Positions 1-9,504 of a DNA stretch of 64,000 nucleotides are shown in pieces (positions within the stretch are counted from its first letter, which is position 1; the number at the start of each line of letters is the position of its first letter). A model generated the notes under the pieces. That model searched no databases. It worked only from the letters and a program-made list of their open reading frames with translations, and was not told the origin of the DNA. Made by a program: the position numbers and the translations under genes. Where the stretch lies: assembly GCF_900114215.1 (NCBI RefSeq), contig NZ_FOSG01000009.1, forward strand, positions 62,001 through 126,000, in the 5' to 3' direction. This DNA is from Streptomyces mangrovi. Lineage in GTDB: Bacteria > Actinomycetota > Actinomycetes > Streptomycetales > Streptomycetaceae.

Positions 1-152
1 GCGTTCACCGACACCAGCACGGCGAAGGCCCCGCGGTGCCGCCGGACCAGTTCGCCGACGTAGGCGCGCACGGTATCCGGCGCGCCGACCGGCAGAATCG
101 CGGCCGCCTCGGACGCGGCGGGATCATGGGCGGGCGGTGCGACGCCGATCAT
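1..152 (-). CDS. ABC exporter half-transporter, N-terminal end only (partial)
   Basis: Only the first 50 or so codons are in the window; the gene runs off the left edge. It starts at ATG 152-150, which overlaps the stop of the upstream ABC gene as ATGA, so the two are translationally coupled. The visible residues begin MIGVAPPAHD and include a charged, Arg-rich stretch followed by a hydrophobic run (FAVLVSV), as expected just before the first membrane helix of an exporter. The adjacent half-transporter is degenerate, so this gene probably supplies the second half of a heterodimeric exporter. Identity as an ABC protein is inferred from context and the short N-terminus; its ATPase domain is not visible. 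Confidence 0.55.
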   Translation of the reverse strand, partial: MIGVAPPAHDPAASEAAAILPVGAPDTVRAYVGELVRRHRGAFAVLVSVN

Positions 153-2011
153 GCGCTCTCCTCCATCCACTCGTGCCGCGGCCCCCGGCTCCCGGCCGCG
201 TCGGCCGCGAGTTCGTCCTCGTCGGCCGTGTCGGCCGTGTCGGCGCCGTCGTCATCGCCACCGGTCCCACGGGTGACCACCGCGCGGTACCCCGGCTCGT
301 CCGCCAGCAGCTCCCGGTGGGTGCCCACCGCGGCGGCCTCGCCGCCGGAGACGAACACCACCCGGTCGGCCCGGTCCAGCAGCAGTGGGCTGGAGGAGAA
401 CACCACCGTGGTGCGGCCGGCCCGCAGCCGGCGCAGCGCGTCGGCGACACGTGCCTCGGTGTGCGAGTCGACGGCGCTGGTCGGCTCGTCCAGCACCAGC
501 ACCCGCGGATCGGCGACCAGCGACCGGGCCAGTGCCAGCCGCTGGCGCTGGCCGCCCGACAGCGACCTGCCGCGCTCGGTGATCCGGGCCCGCATCGGGT
601 CGCCGCCCGGGGCGCCCCCGGCGCGCGCCAGTGCGGCGAGCACATCGCCGCACCGGGCCGCCTCCAGCGCCCGCCCGGGCGCGACCGCGCCGGACGACGG
701 CACGTCGAGCAGTTCCTCCAGGGTGCCCGACAGCAGCACCGGGTCCTTGTCCTGGACCAGTACGGCGGTACGGGCCGTCTCCAGCGGCACCTCGTCCAGG
801 GCGACCCCGCCCAGCAGCACCGACGGTGCCCCGGTTCCGGGTCCGGTGCCGTGCCCGCCCAGACGTTCGGCGAGCCGGCCGGCCTCGTCGGGGTCGCCGC
901 ACACCACCGCGGTCAGGCTTCCGGCCGGGGCGAGCAGCCCGCTCACCGGGTCGTACAGGTCGCCGTCCGGCAGCACCCGCGCGCCGTCGCGCGCCACCGC
1001 GGCGTCCGTCCGCGTCCCGCGGCTCAGCGCCAGGACCCGGGCGGCCCGCTCGGCCGAGGGGCGGGAGAAGGAGTAGGCCATGGCGATCTCCTGGAAGAGC
1101 CGCAGCGGGAAGAGCAGGAAGGTCACCGCGCCGTACACCGTCACCAGTTCGCCCACGGCGACCGTGCCCTCCAGCGCCAGCCGCGCCCCCAGCCAGACCA
1201 CCGCGATCAGCAGCACCCCCGGCAGCACCACCTGCACGGCGTCGATCAGCGACCACATCCGCGCGGTCCGCACCGCCGCCCGCCGCACCTCCTGCGAGGC
1301 CCTGCGGTACCTGCCGAGGAACAGCTCCTCGCCTCCGATGCCGCGCAGCACCCGCAGCCCGGCCACGGTGTCGGCGGCCAGCTCGGTGGCCCGCCCGGCC
1401 TTCGCCCGCTGCGCGTCCGCCCGGCGGGTCGCCGGCGGCAGCAGCGGCAGTACGGCCGCCACCAGCGCCAGCACGCCCAGCGTCACCACGGCGCCCAGCA
1501 GGGGCTCGTACACCACCAGGGCCGCGCACACCCCGGCCGTGGTCAGCGAAGCGGCGCCGAAGCGGGAGACGGCCTCGACGAACCAGCCGATCTTCTCGAT
1601 GTCCCCGGTGGAGACGGCCACCACCTCGCCTGCCGCCACCCGCCGGGTCAGCGCGGCCCCCAGCGCGGCGGTCCGCCGGGCCAGCAACTGCTGCACCCGG
1701 GCCGCGGCGGTGATCCAGTTGGTGACGGCGGCGCGGTGCAGCATGGTGTCGCCGACGGTGACCGCCAGCCCCAGCGCCACCGTCAGGGCGCCCGCGAGGA
1801 CCAGCCGGTCCCCGGAGCGCTCGGTGGCGGCCTGTACGGCCATGCCCACGGCCAGGGGGAAGGAGGCGACCGCCGCCATGTGGAGCGTCCCCCAGGCCAG
1901 CGCCTTCAGCTGGCCGCCCAGCTGTGAGCGCCACAGCCAGAGCATGAGGCGGGACCCGGACCGTACGTCGGGGTCGCCGGGATCGGGATATGGAAGATCG
2001 CGAATGCGCAT
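149..2011 (-). CDS. ABC exporter half-transporter with degenerate Walker A
   Basis: A 620-residue membrane protein: exporter-type transmembrane domain over roughly residues 30-330, then a nucleotide-binding domain. The signature LSGGQ and Walker B VLVLDEPTSA are intact and a Q-loop (LVQDKDP) is present. The Walker A position reads CGDPDEAGRL and lacks the GKS/T lysine, and the H-loop histidine is replaced (VVFSSSP). Heterodimeric exporters commonly have one weak ATP site, so this subunit most likely pairs with the ATGA-coupled gene ending the window at base 1. The start is ATG 2011 preceded by GGGACG; longer upstream starts would add a non-homologous tail. Substrate unknown. Confidence 0.85.
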   Translation of the reverse strand: MRIRDLPYPDPGDPDVRSGSRLMLWLWRSQLGGQLKALAWGTLHMAAVASFPLAVGMAVQAATERSGDRLVLAGALTVALGLAVTVGDTMLHRAAVTNWITAAARVQQLLARRTAALGAALTRRVAAGEVVAVSTGDIEKIGWFVEAVSRFGAASLTTAGVCAALVVYEPLLGAVVTLGVLALVAAVLPLLPPATRRADAQRAKAGRATELAADTVAGLRVLRGIGGEELFLGRYRRASQEVRRAAVRTARMWSLIDAVQVVLPGVLLIAVVWLGARLALEGTVAVGELVTVYGAVTFLLFPLRLFQEIAMAYSFSRPSAERAARVLALSRGTRTDAAVARDGARVLPDGDLYDPVSGLLAPAGSLTAVVCGDPDEAGRLAERLGGHGTGPGTGAPSVLLGGVALDEVPLETARTAVLVQDKDPVLLSGTLEELLDVPSSGAVAPGRALEAARCGDVLAALARAGGAPGGDPMRARITERGRSLSGGQRQRLALARSLVADPRVLVLDEPTSAVDSHTEARVADALRRLRAGRTTVVFSSSPLLLDRADRVVFVSGGEAAAVGTHRELLADEPGYRAVVTRGTGGDDDGADTADTADEDELAADAAGSRGPRHEWMEESA

Positions 2012-2116
2012 GACGTCCCGGAAACGGTCTCGATGTCGGACAAGCGGAGGAGGCCGTGCAAGCCTTCCGTCATCTCCGGCGGGAGGGCAAAGGGTTTTCC
2101 GCGCGGGGGTGGGACG

Positions 2117-2902
2117 ATGTACGGCATGAGCAGGCCCGGTACACGGTTGGGACCCGGCGTCCGGCGCACGGCGCCGGTGATCTGCGCCGCCGCGACGGCG
2201 TTCCTTCTGCTCGCGGGCTGCGGCGGCGGGGGCGCGGCCGGAGCCGGTTCCTCCCCTTCCTCTTCCTCCTCCCGGCCCCGGCAGGAGGCGTCGTGGCCGC
2301 CCTCCCCGCCCGGCGCCGATTCCCGCCGCATCCCCGGCGTCGGTGAGCGCCTCCACTTCGAGATCCCCGGCTCGACCCGGCAGGTCGTCGCCGTCCACGG
2401 CGCGGGCGAGGACTCCGAGGACGCCACGGTCGTCCTCTACACCAGGCACGGCGAGACCTGGACACGCGAGCGCCGCTGGCCCGCCCACAACGGCAGGCGG
2501 GGCTGGACACCGGACCACCGCGAGAACGACAAACGCAGCCCGGTCGGCGTCTTCACCCTCTCCGACGCCGGCGGCGTCCTCCCCGATCCCGGGGCGAAGC
2601 TGCCGTACACCCGCTCCGCCGCCTTCGCCGCGCCGCGCCACTGGCCCGAGGCGTACCGGCACGATTTCGACTACGTCATCGCCATCGACTACAACCGCGT
2701 CAGGGGCACCCCGCCCAACGACCCGACCCGCCCCCTGGGCCGGGAGAAGGGCGGTGGTATTTGGCTGCACATGGACCACGGCAGCGGAACCTCCGGCTGC
2801 GTCAGCCTCTCCAGGGCCGCGATGGAGTACCTGCTGCGTACCCTCGACCCGGCACAGCACCCGGTCATCGTGATGGGCGACAGGCGGAGTCTCGCCTCCT
2901 GA
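2117..2902 (+). CDS. L,D-transpeptidase (YkuD-like) family lipoprotein
   Basis: A 261-residue lipoprotein. The N-terminus has an Arg-containing signal peptide with a lipobox ending LLAGC, then a Ser/Pro-rich linker. The C-terminal half has a YkuD-like fold signature: a RSPVGVF segment, then a histidine (WLHMDHGSG) and a catalytic-type GTSGCVSL motif whose Cys is the expected nucleophile. Such enzymes cross-link or modify peptidoglycan outside the membrane. The usual SHGC is SGC here, as in the divergent actinobacterial branch. The start is ATG 2117; ATG 2126 in the same frame is an alternative, with a GGGGTGGG purine stretch just upstream of both. It is divergent from the ABC gene. Confidence 0.8.
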   Translation: MYGMSRPGTRLGPGVRRTAPVICAAATAFLLLAGCGGGGAAGAGSSPSSSSSRPRQEASWPPSPPGADSRRIPGVGERLHFEIPGSTRQVVAVHGAGEDSEDATVVLYTRHGETWTRERRWPAHNGRRGWTPDHRENDKRSPVGVFTLSDAGGVLPDPGAKLPYTRSAAFAAPRHWPEAYRHDFDYVIAIDYNRVRGTPPNDPTRPLGREKGGGIWLHMDHGSGTSGCVSLSRAAMEYLLRTLDPAQHPVIVMGDRRSLAS

Positions 2903-2924
2903 CCGGAAGCCCGCCCGGCCGGAA

Positions 2925-2956
2925 GCCCACCGGACGGGGGCCGCCGTCCGGTGGGC
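2925..2956 (+). terminator. Hairpin after the L,D-transpeptidase gene
   Basis: A perfect 13-bp inverted repeat (GCCCACCGGACGG and its complement, 6-base loop) lies 23 bases after the stop codon. No U-tract follows, which is normal for Streptomyces terminators. It separates the lipoprotein gene from the following ABC exporter. Confidence 0.6.
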
Positions 2957-3092
2957 CGCCGTCCGGGCACGGCGGCGCCCGGGCGGGTGGCGCGGACGGG
3001 CACCGGGCGGGCGGGCGACCGTAGGCTGGTGAGCCGGGGCCGGCCGCCCGCCGGGCGGGCCCGCCGCCCCCGCCGACCGCCGAAGGAGTGCA

Positions 3093-5009
3093 TTGCACCG
3101 CGACGAACCCGACTGGACCCCACCGCGGAGGGAGAAGGACGAGCCGCAGCCGCCCGCCCAGATCCGCCGCATCCTGCGCCTCTTCCGCCCCTACCGCGGG
3201 CGGCTGGCCGTGGTCGGACTGCTGGTCGGCGCCTCCTCGCTGGTGTCGGTCGCCTCGCCGTTCCTGCTGCGCGAGATCCTCGACGTGGCCATCCCCGAGC
3301 AGCGCACCGGCCTGCTGTCCCTGCTCGCCCTCGGCATGATCGCCACGGCGGTGCTGACCAGCGTCTTCAACGTCCTCCAGACGCTGATCAGCACCACCGT
3401 CGGCCAGCACGTCATGCACGACCTGCGCACCGGGGTCTACGCCAAGCTCCAGCGGATGCCCCTGGCGTTCTTCACCCGCACCCGCACCGGCGAGGTCCAG
3501 TCCCGCATCGCCAACGACATCGGGGGAATGCAGGCCACGGTCACCTCCACCGCGACTTCCCTGGTCTCCAACCTCACCAGCGTGGTGGCGACGATCGTGG
3601 CCATGCTGGTGCTGGACTGGCGGCTCACCCTCGTCTCCCTGCTGCTGATGCCGCTGTTCGTCTGGATAAGCCGCAGGGTGGGCCGGGAGCGCAAGAAGAT
3701 CGCCACCCGGCGGCAGAAGCAGATGGCGGCGATGTCGGCGATGGTGACCGAGTCGCTGTCGGTCAGCGGCATCCTGCTGGGCCGCACCATGGGCCGCGCC
3801 GACTCCCTCACCCGCTCCTTCTCCGAGGAGTCGGAACGGCTGGCGGACCTGGAGATCCGCTCCAACATGGCCGGACGCTGGCGGATGTCGGTCATCGGCA
3901 TCATCATGGCGGCCATCCCGGCGCTGCTGTACTGGGCGGCCGGGCTGCTCCTCCACCTCGGCGGCCCGGCCTTCTCCATCGGCACCCTGGTCGCCTTCGT
4001 CACCCTCCAGCAGGGCCTGCTGCGCCCGACCGTCTCCCTGCTGAGCACCGGCGTGCAGGTGCAGACCTCGCTCGCGCTCTTCCAGCGCATCTTCGAGTAC
4101 CTGGACCTGCCGGTGGACATCACCGAGCCCGCCCGGCCCGTGAGGCTGGGGCGGGCACGCGGCGAGGTCCGCTTCGAGGACGTCAGCTTCTCCTACGACC
4201 CCGACTCGGCCACCCCCACGCTCGGCGGCATCGATCTGACCGTCCCGGCGGGCAGCAGCCTCGCCGTCGTCGGCGCCACCGGATCCGGCAAGAGCACACT
4301 GAGCTATCTGGTGCCCCGGCTGTACGACGTCACCGGAGGCCGGGTCACCATCGACGGCGTCGACGTACGGGAGCTGGACTTCGACTCCCTGGCCCGGACG
4401 GTGGGCGTGGTGTCGCAGGAGACCTACCTCTTCCACGCGTCCGTCGCCGACAACCTCCGCTTCGCCCGCCCCGGTGCCACCGACGCCGAGATCGAGGCCG
4501 CGGCCCGCGCCGCCCAGATCCACGAGCACATCGCCTCGCTGCCCGAGGGCTACGACACCCTCGTCGGCGAGCGCGGATACCGCTTCTCCGGAGGCGAGAA
4601 GCAGCGCCTGGCCCTCGCCCGCACCATTCTGCGCGACCCGCCCGTCCTCATCCTCGACGAGGCCACCAGCGCCCTGGACACCCGCACCGAGCAGGCGGTC
4701 CAGCGGGCCGTCGACGCGCTGGCCGCGGGCCGCACCACGCTGACGATCGCCCACCGTCTGTCGACCATCCGCGACGCCGACCAGATCGTCGTCCTCGACG
4801 GCGGCCGGATCGCCGAGCGCGGCACCCACGACGAGCTCATCGCGCGCGACGGGCGCTACGCGGCCCTGCTGCGGCGCGACGCCGTCCTCCCCGATTCGGC
4901 GGGGTCCCGGGCGGCGGGGCCCGATCCGGCCGGACCGGAGACGGCGGGCCCCAAGACGGCGGGTCCGGCCGGATCCGGCCCCGGAGCGGTCGAGACCGCC
5001 CCCGCCTGA
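3093..5009 (+). CDS. ABC exporter (fused membrane and ATPase domains)
   Basis: A 638-residue complete half-transporter that probably works as a homodimer. The transmembrane domain covers about residues 30-330. The ATPase domain has Walker A GATGSGKST, Q-loop VSQETYLF, signature FSGGE, Walker B VLILDEATSALD and the H-loop IAHRLSTI, all intact. The start is TTG 3093, preceded by GAAGGAG; no better in-frame ATG lies nearby. The C-terminal tail is a low-complexity Ala/Gly/Pro repeat (about residues 605-638, repeats of AGP). Substrate unknown; a multidrug or lipid role is typical of this group. Confidence 0.9.
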   Translation: MHRDEPDWTPPRREKDEPQPPAQIRRILRLFRPYRGRLAVVGLLVGASSLVSVASPFLLREILDVAIPEQRTGLLSLLALGMIATAVLTSVFNVLQTLISTTVGQHVMHDLRTGVYAKLQRMPLAFFTRTRTGEVQSRIANDIGGMQATVTSTATSLVSNLTSVVATIVAMLVLDWRLTLVSLLLMPLFVWISRRVGRERKKIATRRQKQMAAMSAMVTESLSVSGILLGRTMGRADSLTRSFSEESERLADLEIRSNMAGRWRMSVIGIIMAAIPALLYWAAGLLLHLGGPAFSIGTLVAFVTLQQGLLRPTVSLLSTGVQVQTSLALFQRIFEYLDLPVDITEPARPVRLGRARGEVRFEDVSFSYDPDSATPTLGGIDLTVPAGSSLAVVGATGSGKSTLSYLVPRLYDVTGGRVTIDGVDVRELDFDSLARTVGVVSQETYLFHASVADNLRFARPGATDAEIEAAARAAQIHEHIASLPEGYDTLVGERGYRFSGGEKQRLALARTILRDPPVLILDEATSALDTRTEQAVQRAVDALAAGRTTLTIAHRLSTIRDADQIVVLDGGRIAERGTHDELIARDGRYAALLRRDAVLPDSAGSRAAGPDPAGPETAGPKTAGPAGSGPGAVETAPA

Positions 5010-5118
5010 GCCACCGTCAGCGCAGCACCAGCGCGTGTTGGCCTCCGGGGCGAGCCGGAAGCGGAAGAGGGGGGCAGGTCGCCGGGCACGGTCTCGCGCG
5101 GTTCCGCGGCGGGAGCGG

Positions 5119-5562
5119 TCACGACAGCCTCCCCGCGGCGTGCAGTTCGTCGAAGACCAGCTGGTCCACCGGCGGTACCAGATCGCGGTCGGCGTACGAC
5201 AGCAGGCGGATCTCCTCGATCTCGCCGGCGGCGGCGAGCGTGCCGCGGTAGTCGCCGGTGTAGCAGGCCATCCGCACCACCACCTGAGGGCTGTCCGCGT
5301 CCACCGGGGCCTCGTACGTGCCCACATGGGCGACCGTGCCCGGCACGATCGCCACGGTCAACTCCTCCTCGACCTCCCGCAGCAGGGTCTGCTCGTCGCT
5401 CTCCCCGGCATGGCGCTTGCCGCCCGGGATGTAGAAGAGATCCTTGCCGCGCGTACGGGCGCCCAGGATCACGCCGTCGCGCAGATGCACCCACGCCACC
5501 GTGTCGATGAGCCTTCGTACGGGGCCGGGCGAACCGGGTATGGAGTCGGCGGCGCCCGTCAC
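5119..5562 (-). CDS. Nudix hydrolase
   Basis: A 147-residue protein carrying the Nudix box: GGKRHAGES followed by REVEEEL, matching Gx5Ex7REUxEExGU. It should hydrolyse a nucleoside diphosphate linked to another moiety; the substrate cannot be read from the sequence. The start is GTG 5562, which overlaps the stop of the VOC gene as GTGA and has GGGAGGA upstream, so the pair is co-translated. Confidence 0.88.
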   Translation of the reverse strand: MTGAADSIPGSPGPVRRLIDTVAWVHLRDGVILGARTRGKDLFYIPGGKRHAGESDEQTLLREVEEELTVAIVPGTVAHVGTYEAPVDADSPQVVVRMACYTGDYRGTLAAAGEIEEIRLLSYADRDLVPPVDQLVFDELHAAGRLS

Positions 5563-5951
5563 AGGGTGGTCCTCCCGCCCGAGAGATGGAGCCCCGGGGA
5601 ACGCGGGGCGAACACGCCGAACTCGTTGCCCTCCGGGTCGGCCAGGACGTCCCACCCGGTGTCCTCGTCATGCCGCCGCACCATGGTGGCCCCCAGTGCG
5701 AGGAACTCGCCGGTGTCGCCCCACACGTCGAAGCGCACCCGGTTCCGGCCGGCCGCGGGATCCGGCACCGGGGTGAACCAGATCACCGGCCCGGCGTCCT
5801 GCGGATGGTGGATGGCCACCGCCCACTCCGCCGGCGGGGGAGGCTGGCCCAGCGGCCTGCGGCGCTCGTACCCCAGTGCGGCACACCACCAGTCGGCGAG
5901 CGCCTGGTGGTCCGCGGCGTCCACGACCAGGTCCTTGATACGTGCTGGCAT
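5559..5951 (-). CDS. VOC (glyoxalase-fold) family protein
   Basis: A 130-residue protein with the beta-alpha-beta-beta-beta layout of vicinal-oxygen-chelate proteins: an N-terminal LVVDAADHQALADWW helix and C-terminal DPEGNEF, the usual last metal-ligand strand. The family includes glyoxalases, dioxygenases and resistance proteins, and this subgroup is mostly uncharacterised. It is first in a two-gene unit with the Nudix hydrolase. Confidence 0.85.
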   Translation of the reverse strand: MPARIKDLVVDAADHQALADWWCAALGYERRRPLGQPPPPAEWAVAIHHPQDAGPVIWFTPVPDPAAGRNRVRFDVWGDTGEFLALGATMVRRHDEDTGWDVLADPEGNEFGVFAPRSPGLHLSGGRTTL

Positions 5952-6000
5952 GCCGACGAGCGTAGTCCGGCGCGGTACCGGGGCGGGGGATCATGGAGCC

Positions 6001-6663
6001 ATGAACGCTGAACGGATCCTCGTCTTCACCCGGACCACCGGCTACCGGCACGACTCCATCCCGCACGGGGTCGAGGCCTTCCGCGATCTCGGCGGCGGCC
6101 TGGGCCTCACCGTCGAGGCCACCGAGGACCCCGGTGTCCTCACCGCCGCGCTGGACGGCTGCCGCGCGGTGGTCTCCCTCTCCACCAGCGGCGAGGTGCT
6201 GACCCCCGAAAGCCGCGAGGCGCTGCGGGAGTACGCGGCCGCCGGCGGCGCCTTCGTCGGTGTGCACGCCGCGGCCACCACCGAGTACGACTGGCCCTGG
6301 TACGGCGAACTGCTCGGCGCCCGTTTCGAGCGGCATCCCGAACTCCAGCCGGGCGTGGCGGTGGTGGAGGACCGCGACCACCCGGCCACCGCGCACCTGG
6401 GCGCCGCCTGGCCGTTCACCGACGAGTGGTACGACTTCCGGGCCAGTCCGCGCGGCCGGGTGCGGGTGCTGGTCCGCGCCGACGAGTCCACCTACGAGGG
6501 CGGCGGGATGGGGGAGGACCACCCGCTGGCGTGGTGCCACGAGAACACCGGGGGGCGCTCGTTCTACACCGCCCTCGGCCACAGCCCCGAGGCCTACGCC
6601 GATCCCGCCTTCCGGGGCCATCTGCTCGGCGGCCTGGCGTGGGCGGCCCGGCTCGTGCCGTGA
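6001..6663 (+). CDS. ThuA-like domain protein
   Basis: A 220-residue single-domain protein resembling the ThuA (trehalose utilisation) family, a class I glutamine-amidotransferase-like fold. Supporting segments are ILVFTRTTGYRHDSI at the N-terminus, FVGVHAAATTEYDW in the middle, and HPLAWCHENTGGRSFYTALGH near the end, which are typical. The enzymatic role of most family members is unknown; carbohydrate or glycan metabolism is the usual guess. It starts at ATG 6001. Confidence 0.85.
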   Translation: MNAERILVFTRTTGYRHDSIPHGVEAFRDLGGGLGLTVEATEDPGVLTAALDGCRAVVSLSTSGEVLTPESREALREYAAAGGAFVGVHAAATTEYDWPWYGELLGARFERHPELQPGVAVVEDRDHPATAHLGAAWPFTDEWYDFRASPRGRVRVLVRADESTYEGGGMGEDHPLAWCHENTGGRSFYTALGHSPEAYADPAFRGHLLGGLAWAARLVP

Positions 6664-6700
6664 TCCCGGGCCACCGCGCCGGAGCGGGCCGGACGGGGGT

Positions 6701-7882
6701 TCAGTACCTGCTCCTCGCCGTCGGCCCGGACCTCGGCCCGTAGGGAGCCGTCTCCAGCCACCGCCCGAGGGAGGGCACCCGGGGCGCCAGCGCGGCGGAC
6801 ACCCGCTGGCGCAGCCGCCGTGCCCCTCCCGGACGCAGGTGCCGCAGCGCCTCGCCCGCGGCGGCCCGGTTGTGGAGCGCGGCGGCCCGTCGCTCCTCGG
6901 CGAACCGTTGCACCGGGTCCCGATCCCGTGCGGCCTCCGCGTCGGCCACGGCGTCGGCCGCCGCCACGGCGTCGGCCATGCCGCTGTTCATGCCGCGGGC
7001 GCCGAAGGGCGGGAACAGGTGGGCGGCCTCTCCGGCCAGGAGCACCCGCCGCCGCACGTCGGTGAAGGCGTCGGCCACCACCAGACGGAACCGGTAGCGC
7101 GCGACCCACAGCAGATGCTCGGAGCACGGCGCGGGCAGCACGTGCGGCAGCCACTCCCGCACCCCCTCGGGCGTGGCGAAGAAGTCGGGGTCGTCGCGCT
7201 CACGGCACTGCAGGTCCACCTGGAGGCCGCCGGCGAACGGCACCAGCATCACGCTGCGCCCCGCCGCCCCGGGATGCTCGTAGTGGAAGATCCTGGCCGA
7301 CGGCAACGGGGCCCGGCCGCCGTCCGCGAGGTCCACCACGACGTGGAACCCCGGCGGCCTCGGCCCCTCCATGGCGATGCCCAGGGATCTGCGTACCGCC
7401 GACCGCGCCCCGTCGGCGGCGATCACGTACGGGGCCCGCCAGGACCTCCCGTCCTCCGCCGAGACGGTCACACCGCCGGACGCGGAACGGACGTCGCGGA
7501 CGGGCGCGTCCCACACGATGCGCACCCCGGCCGCCGCGCAGGCCTCCAGCAGGAACCGCTCGGTGTCCACCTGGCGCAGGCTGGTGAACGGCGGGAGCCT
7601 CCCGCCCGCCGGACGCGGGGGGTAGGTCCGGGCGTAGACCTCCCGGCCGCGGTAGAGGGTCCTGCGCTCCGGCCACACCACGCCGTACGCGGCGATGCGG
7701 GCCCCCAGGCCCGGCGCGACGCGGTCCAGCAGACGCAGGGTCCCGCCGTGCACGAACAGCGCCCTGCTGCCCGGCCGCCGCCTGTCCTCGGGATCGGCCT
7801 CCAGCAGCGTCACCTCCCGGCCGCGGGCACGCAGCGCGAGCGCCGCCGTCAGCCCGACCGGCCCCGCACCCACCACGATCAC
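6701..7882 (-). CDS. FAD-dependent aromatic monooxygenase of the biosynthetic cluster
   Basis: A 393-residue flavoprotein of the FAD_binding_3 group. It has the N-terminal GxGxxG ([15 protein letters not shown]), the middle DG motif (VIAADGARSAVR), and the second FAD contact GEAAHLFPPFGARGMNSGM. These enzymes insert one oxygen into aromatic rings using NAD(P)H. It is the last gene of the operon that starts near 12017; its GTG 7882 overlaps the aryl-AMP ligase stop as GTGA. The likely role is hydroxylating the aryl precursor or the thioester-bound starter. It lacks the extra C-terminal thioredoxin-like domain of phenol hydroxylases. The substrate is not predictable from sequence alone. Confidence 0.85.
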   Translation of the reverse strand: MIVVGAGPVGLTAALALRARGREVTLLEADPEDRRRPGSRALFVHGGTLRLLDRVAPGLGARIAAYGVVWPERRTLYRGREVYARTYPPRPAGGRLPPFTSLRQVDTERFLLEACAAAGVRIVWDAPVRDVRSASGGVTVSAEDGRSWRAPYVIAADGARSAVRRSLGIAMEGPRPPGFHVVVDLADGGRAPLPSARIFHYEHPGAAGRSVMLVPFAGGLQVDLQCRERDDPDFFATPEGVREWLPHVLPAPCSEHLLWVARYRFRLVVADAFTDVRRRVLLAGEAAHLFPPFGARGMNSGMADAVAAADAVADAEAARDRDPVQRFAEERRAAALHNRAAAGEALRHLRPGGARRLRQRVSAALAPRVPSLGRWLETAPYGPRSGPTARSRY

Positions 7883-9504
7883 GCGGCGCCTCCCGCTTCG
7901 GACGTCCGCCGCGCCGCCGACCGCAGCGTGTTCTTGTCCACCTTGCCGACGGCGGTACGGGGCAGTGAGCCGGCCCGCTCCACCCGGTCCGGCAGCTTGA
8001 AGGCGGCCACCCCCCGCTCCCGCAGGAACCGCGTCACCTCCGCACGGTCGGGGGCGTGTTCCCCGCGCGGCACGACGAAGGCGCACACCCGCTCGCCGAG
8101 CAGCGCGTCCGGCGTCGCCACCACCGCGCAGTCGTGGATCCGCGGGTGGGCGAGCAGATGGTTCTCCAACTCCTCGGCGGCTATCTTGTCGCCGCCCCGG
8201 TTGATCTGGTCCTTGATCCGGCCCTCGACCACCAGGTGTCCCCCGGGCAGGAGCCGGACGAGGTCGCCGGTCCGGAAGAAGCCGTCCGGGGTGAAGGCGA
8301 CCGCGTTGTGCTCCTCGGCCCGGTAGTAGCCGCGGATGGTGTAGGGGCCGCGGGTCAGCAACTCGCCCGGCTCGCCGGGCGCGACGTCCGCCCCCCGGGA
8401 GTCCACGACACGTATCTCGTCGGCGGGCGAGAGCGGCCTGCCCTGTGTCGTGGCGACGACCTCCGGCGGATCGTCCGGGGCGGACTGGCACAGCAGCCCC
8501 TCGGCCATGCCGAAGGACTGCTGCAGCGAGCATCCCAGCGCCGGCCCGAAGGCCCGTGCCGCCTCGGCGCCGAACTTCGCACCGCCGACCTGGACCAGGC
8601 GCAGGCTGGACAGGTCGGCGGACAGGGCCGCGGCGGCATCCTTCCACAGCAGGGCCAGCGGGGGCACGAGGCCGGTGACGGTGACCCGTTCGCGCTCGAC
8701 GAGGGGGAAGGTGTCGTCGATGCTCGGGGTGGGAGCGAGGACCACCTTGCCGCCCGTGTGCAGGGTGCCCAGCGCACCGGGGCAGCCCAGGGCGTAGTTG
8801 TGCGCCACGGGCAGCACCGCCAGGTACGCGTCGCCGGGGCCGAGCCGGGCGTTCTGGGCGGTGACGCGCAGGTTGTAGACGTAGTCCTGGTGTGTGCGCG
8901 GAATGAGTTTGGGCAGCCCGGTGGTCCCGCCCGACAGCAGGAACAGCGCCACGTCGCCGGGGTCCGGGGGAGGCAGGGGGGCCGGGTCCGCGTCGGCGTC
9001 GCCCAGGGCCGTGAACTCCTCGGCGTCCCCGGCCACCAGCACCCGTTCGCGCCCGACTCCTCCGACCTCTTCGACCCGCCGCGCCAGGACCCGGTGGTCC
9101 TCGCCGAGGTAGCGGTCCGGAACCACCAGCCAGGAGGCGGCGGACGCCTCCAGCAGATGGCGCAGTTCGCTCTCGCGGTGCGCGGGCAGCGCGAACACCG
9201 GCAGCGCGCCGAGCCGGAAGAGAGCCAGGCACAGCACCACGAGTTCCGGCACGTTGGGAAGCTGCACCACCACCCGCTCCCGCGGGGCCATCCCCCGGGC
9301 GGCCAGCCCGGCGGCCAGCCGGTCCGCGCGCCGGTCCAGTTCGGCGTAGGACCACCGCACCCCGCCGCCGACCAGCGCGGTGCGCGCCGGATCGCGCCGT
9401 GCCCACGGGCGCACCAGGTCCCCCAGCAGCTCACCGCGCCAGTGGCCCGCCTCCCGGTACCGGTGCGCGAACTCCTCGGGCCAGGGCACACATCCCTCCA
9501 GCAT
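7879..9504 (-). CDS. Stand-alone aryl-AMP ligase (DhbE/PchD/MbtA type), salicylate-type pocket
   Basis: A 541-residue adenylation enzyme that should activate an aryl acid as its adenylate and load it on the NRPS aryl carrier domain. It has [11 protein letters not shown] (A3), [12 protein letters not shown] (A4 region), YRTGD-like FRTGDLV (A7) and a C-terminal lysine in GKVDKNTL (A10). The aryl-specific Asn (HN) is present. Aligned to DhbE, position 240 is Cys and position 337 is Leu, the pair published for salicylate rather than 2,3-dihydroxybenzoate enzymes. Start ATG 9504 shares one base with the previous stop (TGATG), with GGGAGG upstream. Salicylate is the first guess, but the cluster has no salicylate synthase. 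Confidence 0.9.
   Translation of the reverse strand: MLEGCVPWPEEFAHRYREAGHWRGELLGDLVRPWARRDPARTALVGGGVRWSYAELDRRADRLAAGLAARGMAPRERVVVQLPNVPELVVLCLALFRLGALPVFALPAHRESELRHLLEASAASWLVVPDRYLGEDHRVLARRVEEVGGVGRERVLVAGDAEEFTALGDADADPAPLPPPDPGDVALFLLSGGTTGLPKLIPRTHQDYVYNLRVTAQNARLGPGDAYLAVLPVAHNYALGCPGALGTLHTGGKVVLAPTPSIDDTFPLVERERVTVTGLVPPLALLWKDAAAALSADLSSLRLVQVGGAKFGAEAARAFGPALGCSLQQSFGMAEGLLCQSAPDDPPEVVATTQGRPLSPADEIRVVDSRGADVAPGEPGELLTRGPYTIRGYYRAEEHNAVAFTPDGFFRTGDLVRLLPGGHLVVEGRIKDQINRGGDKIAAEELENHLLAHPRIHDCAVVATPDALLGERVCAFVVPRGEHAPDRAEVTRFLRERGVAAFKLPDRVERAGSLPRTAVGKVDKNTLRSAARRTSEAGGAA

Noticed and set aside
5010..5118. Possible fragment of another gene between the ABC exporter and the Nudix gene
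   Set aside because: A short minus-strand frame reads RLAPEANTRW, but nothing longer supports a family.
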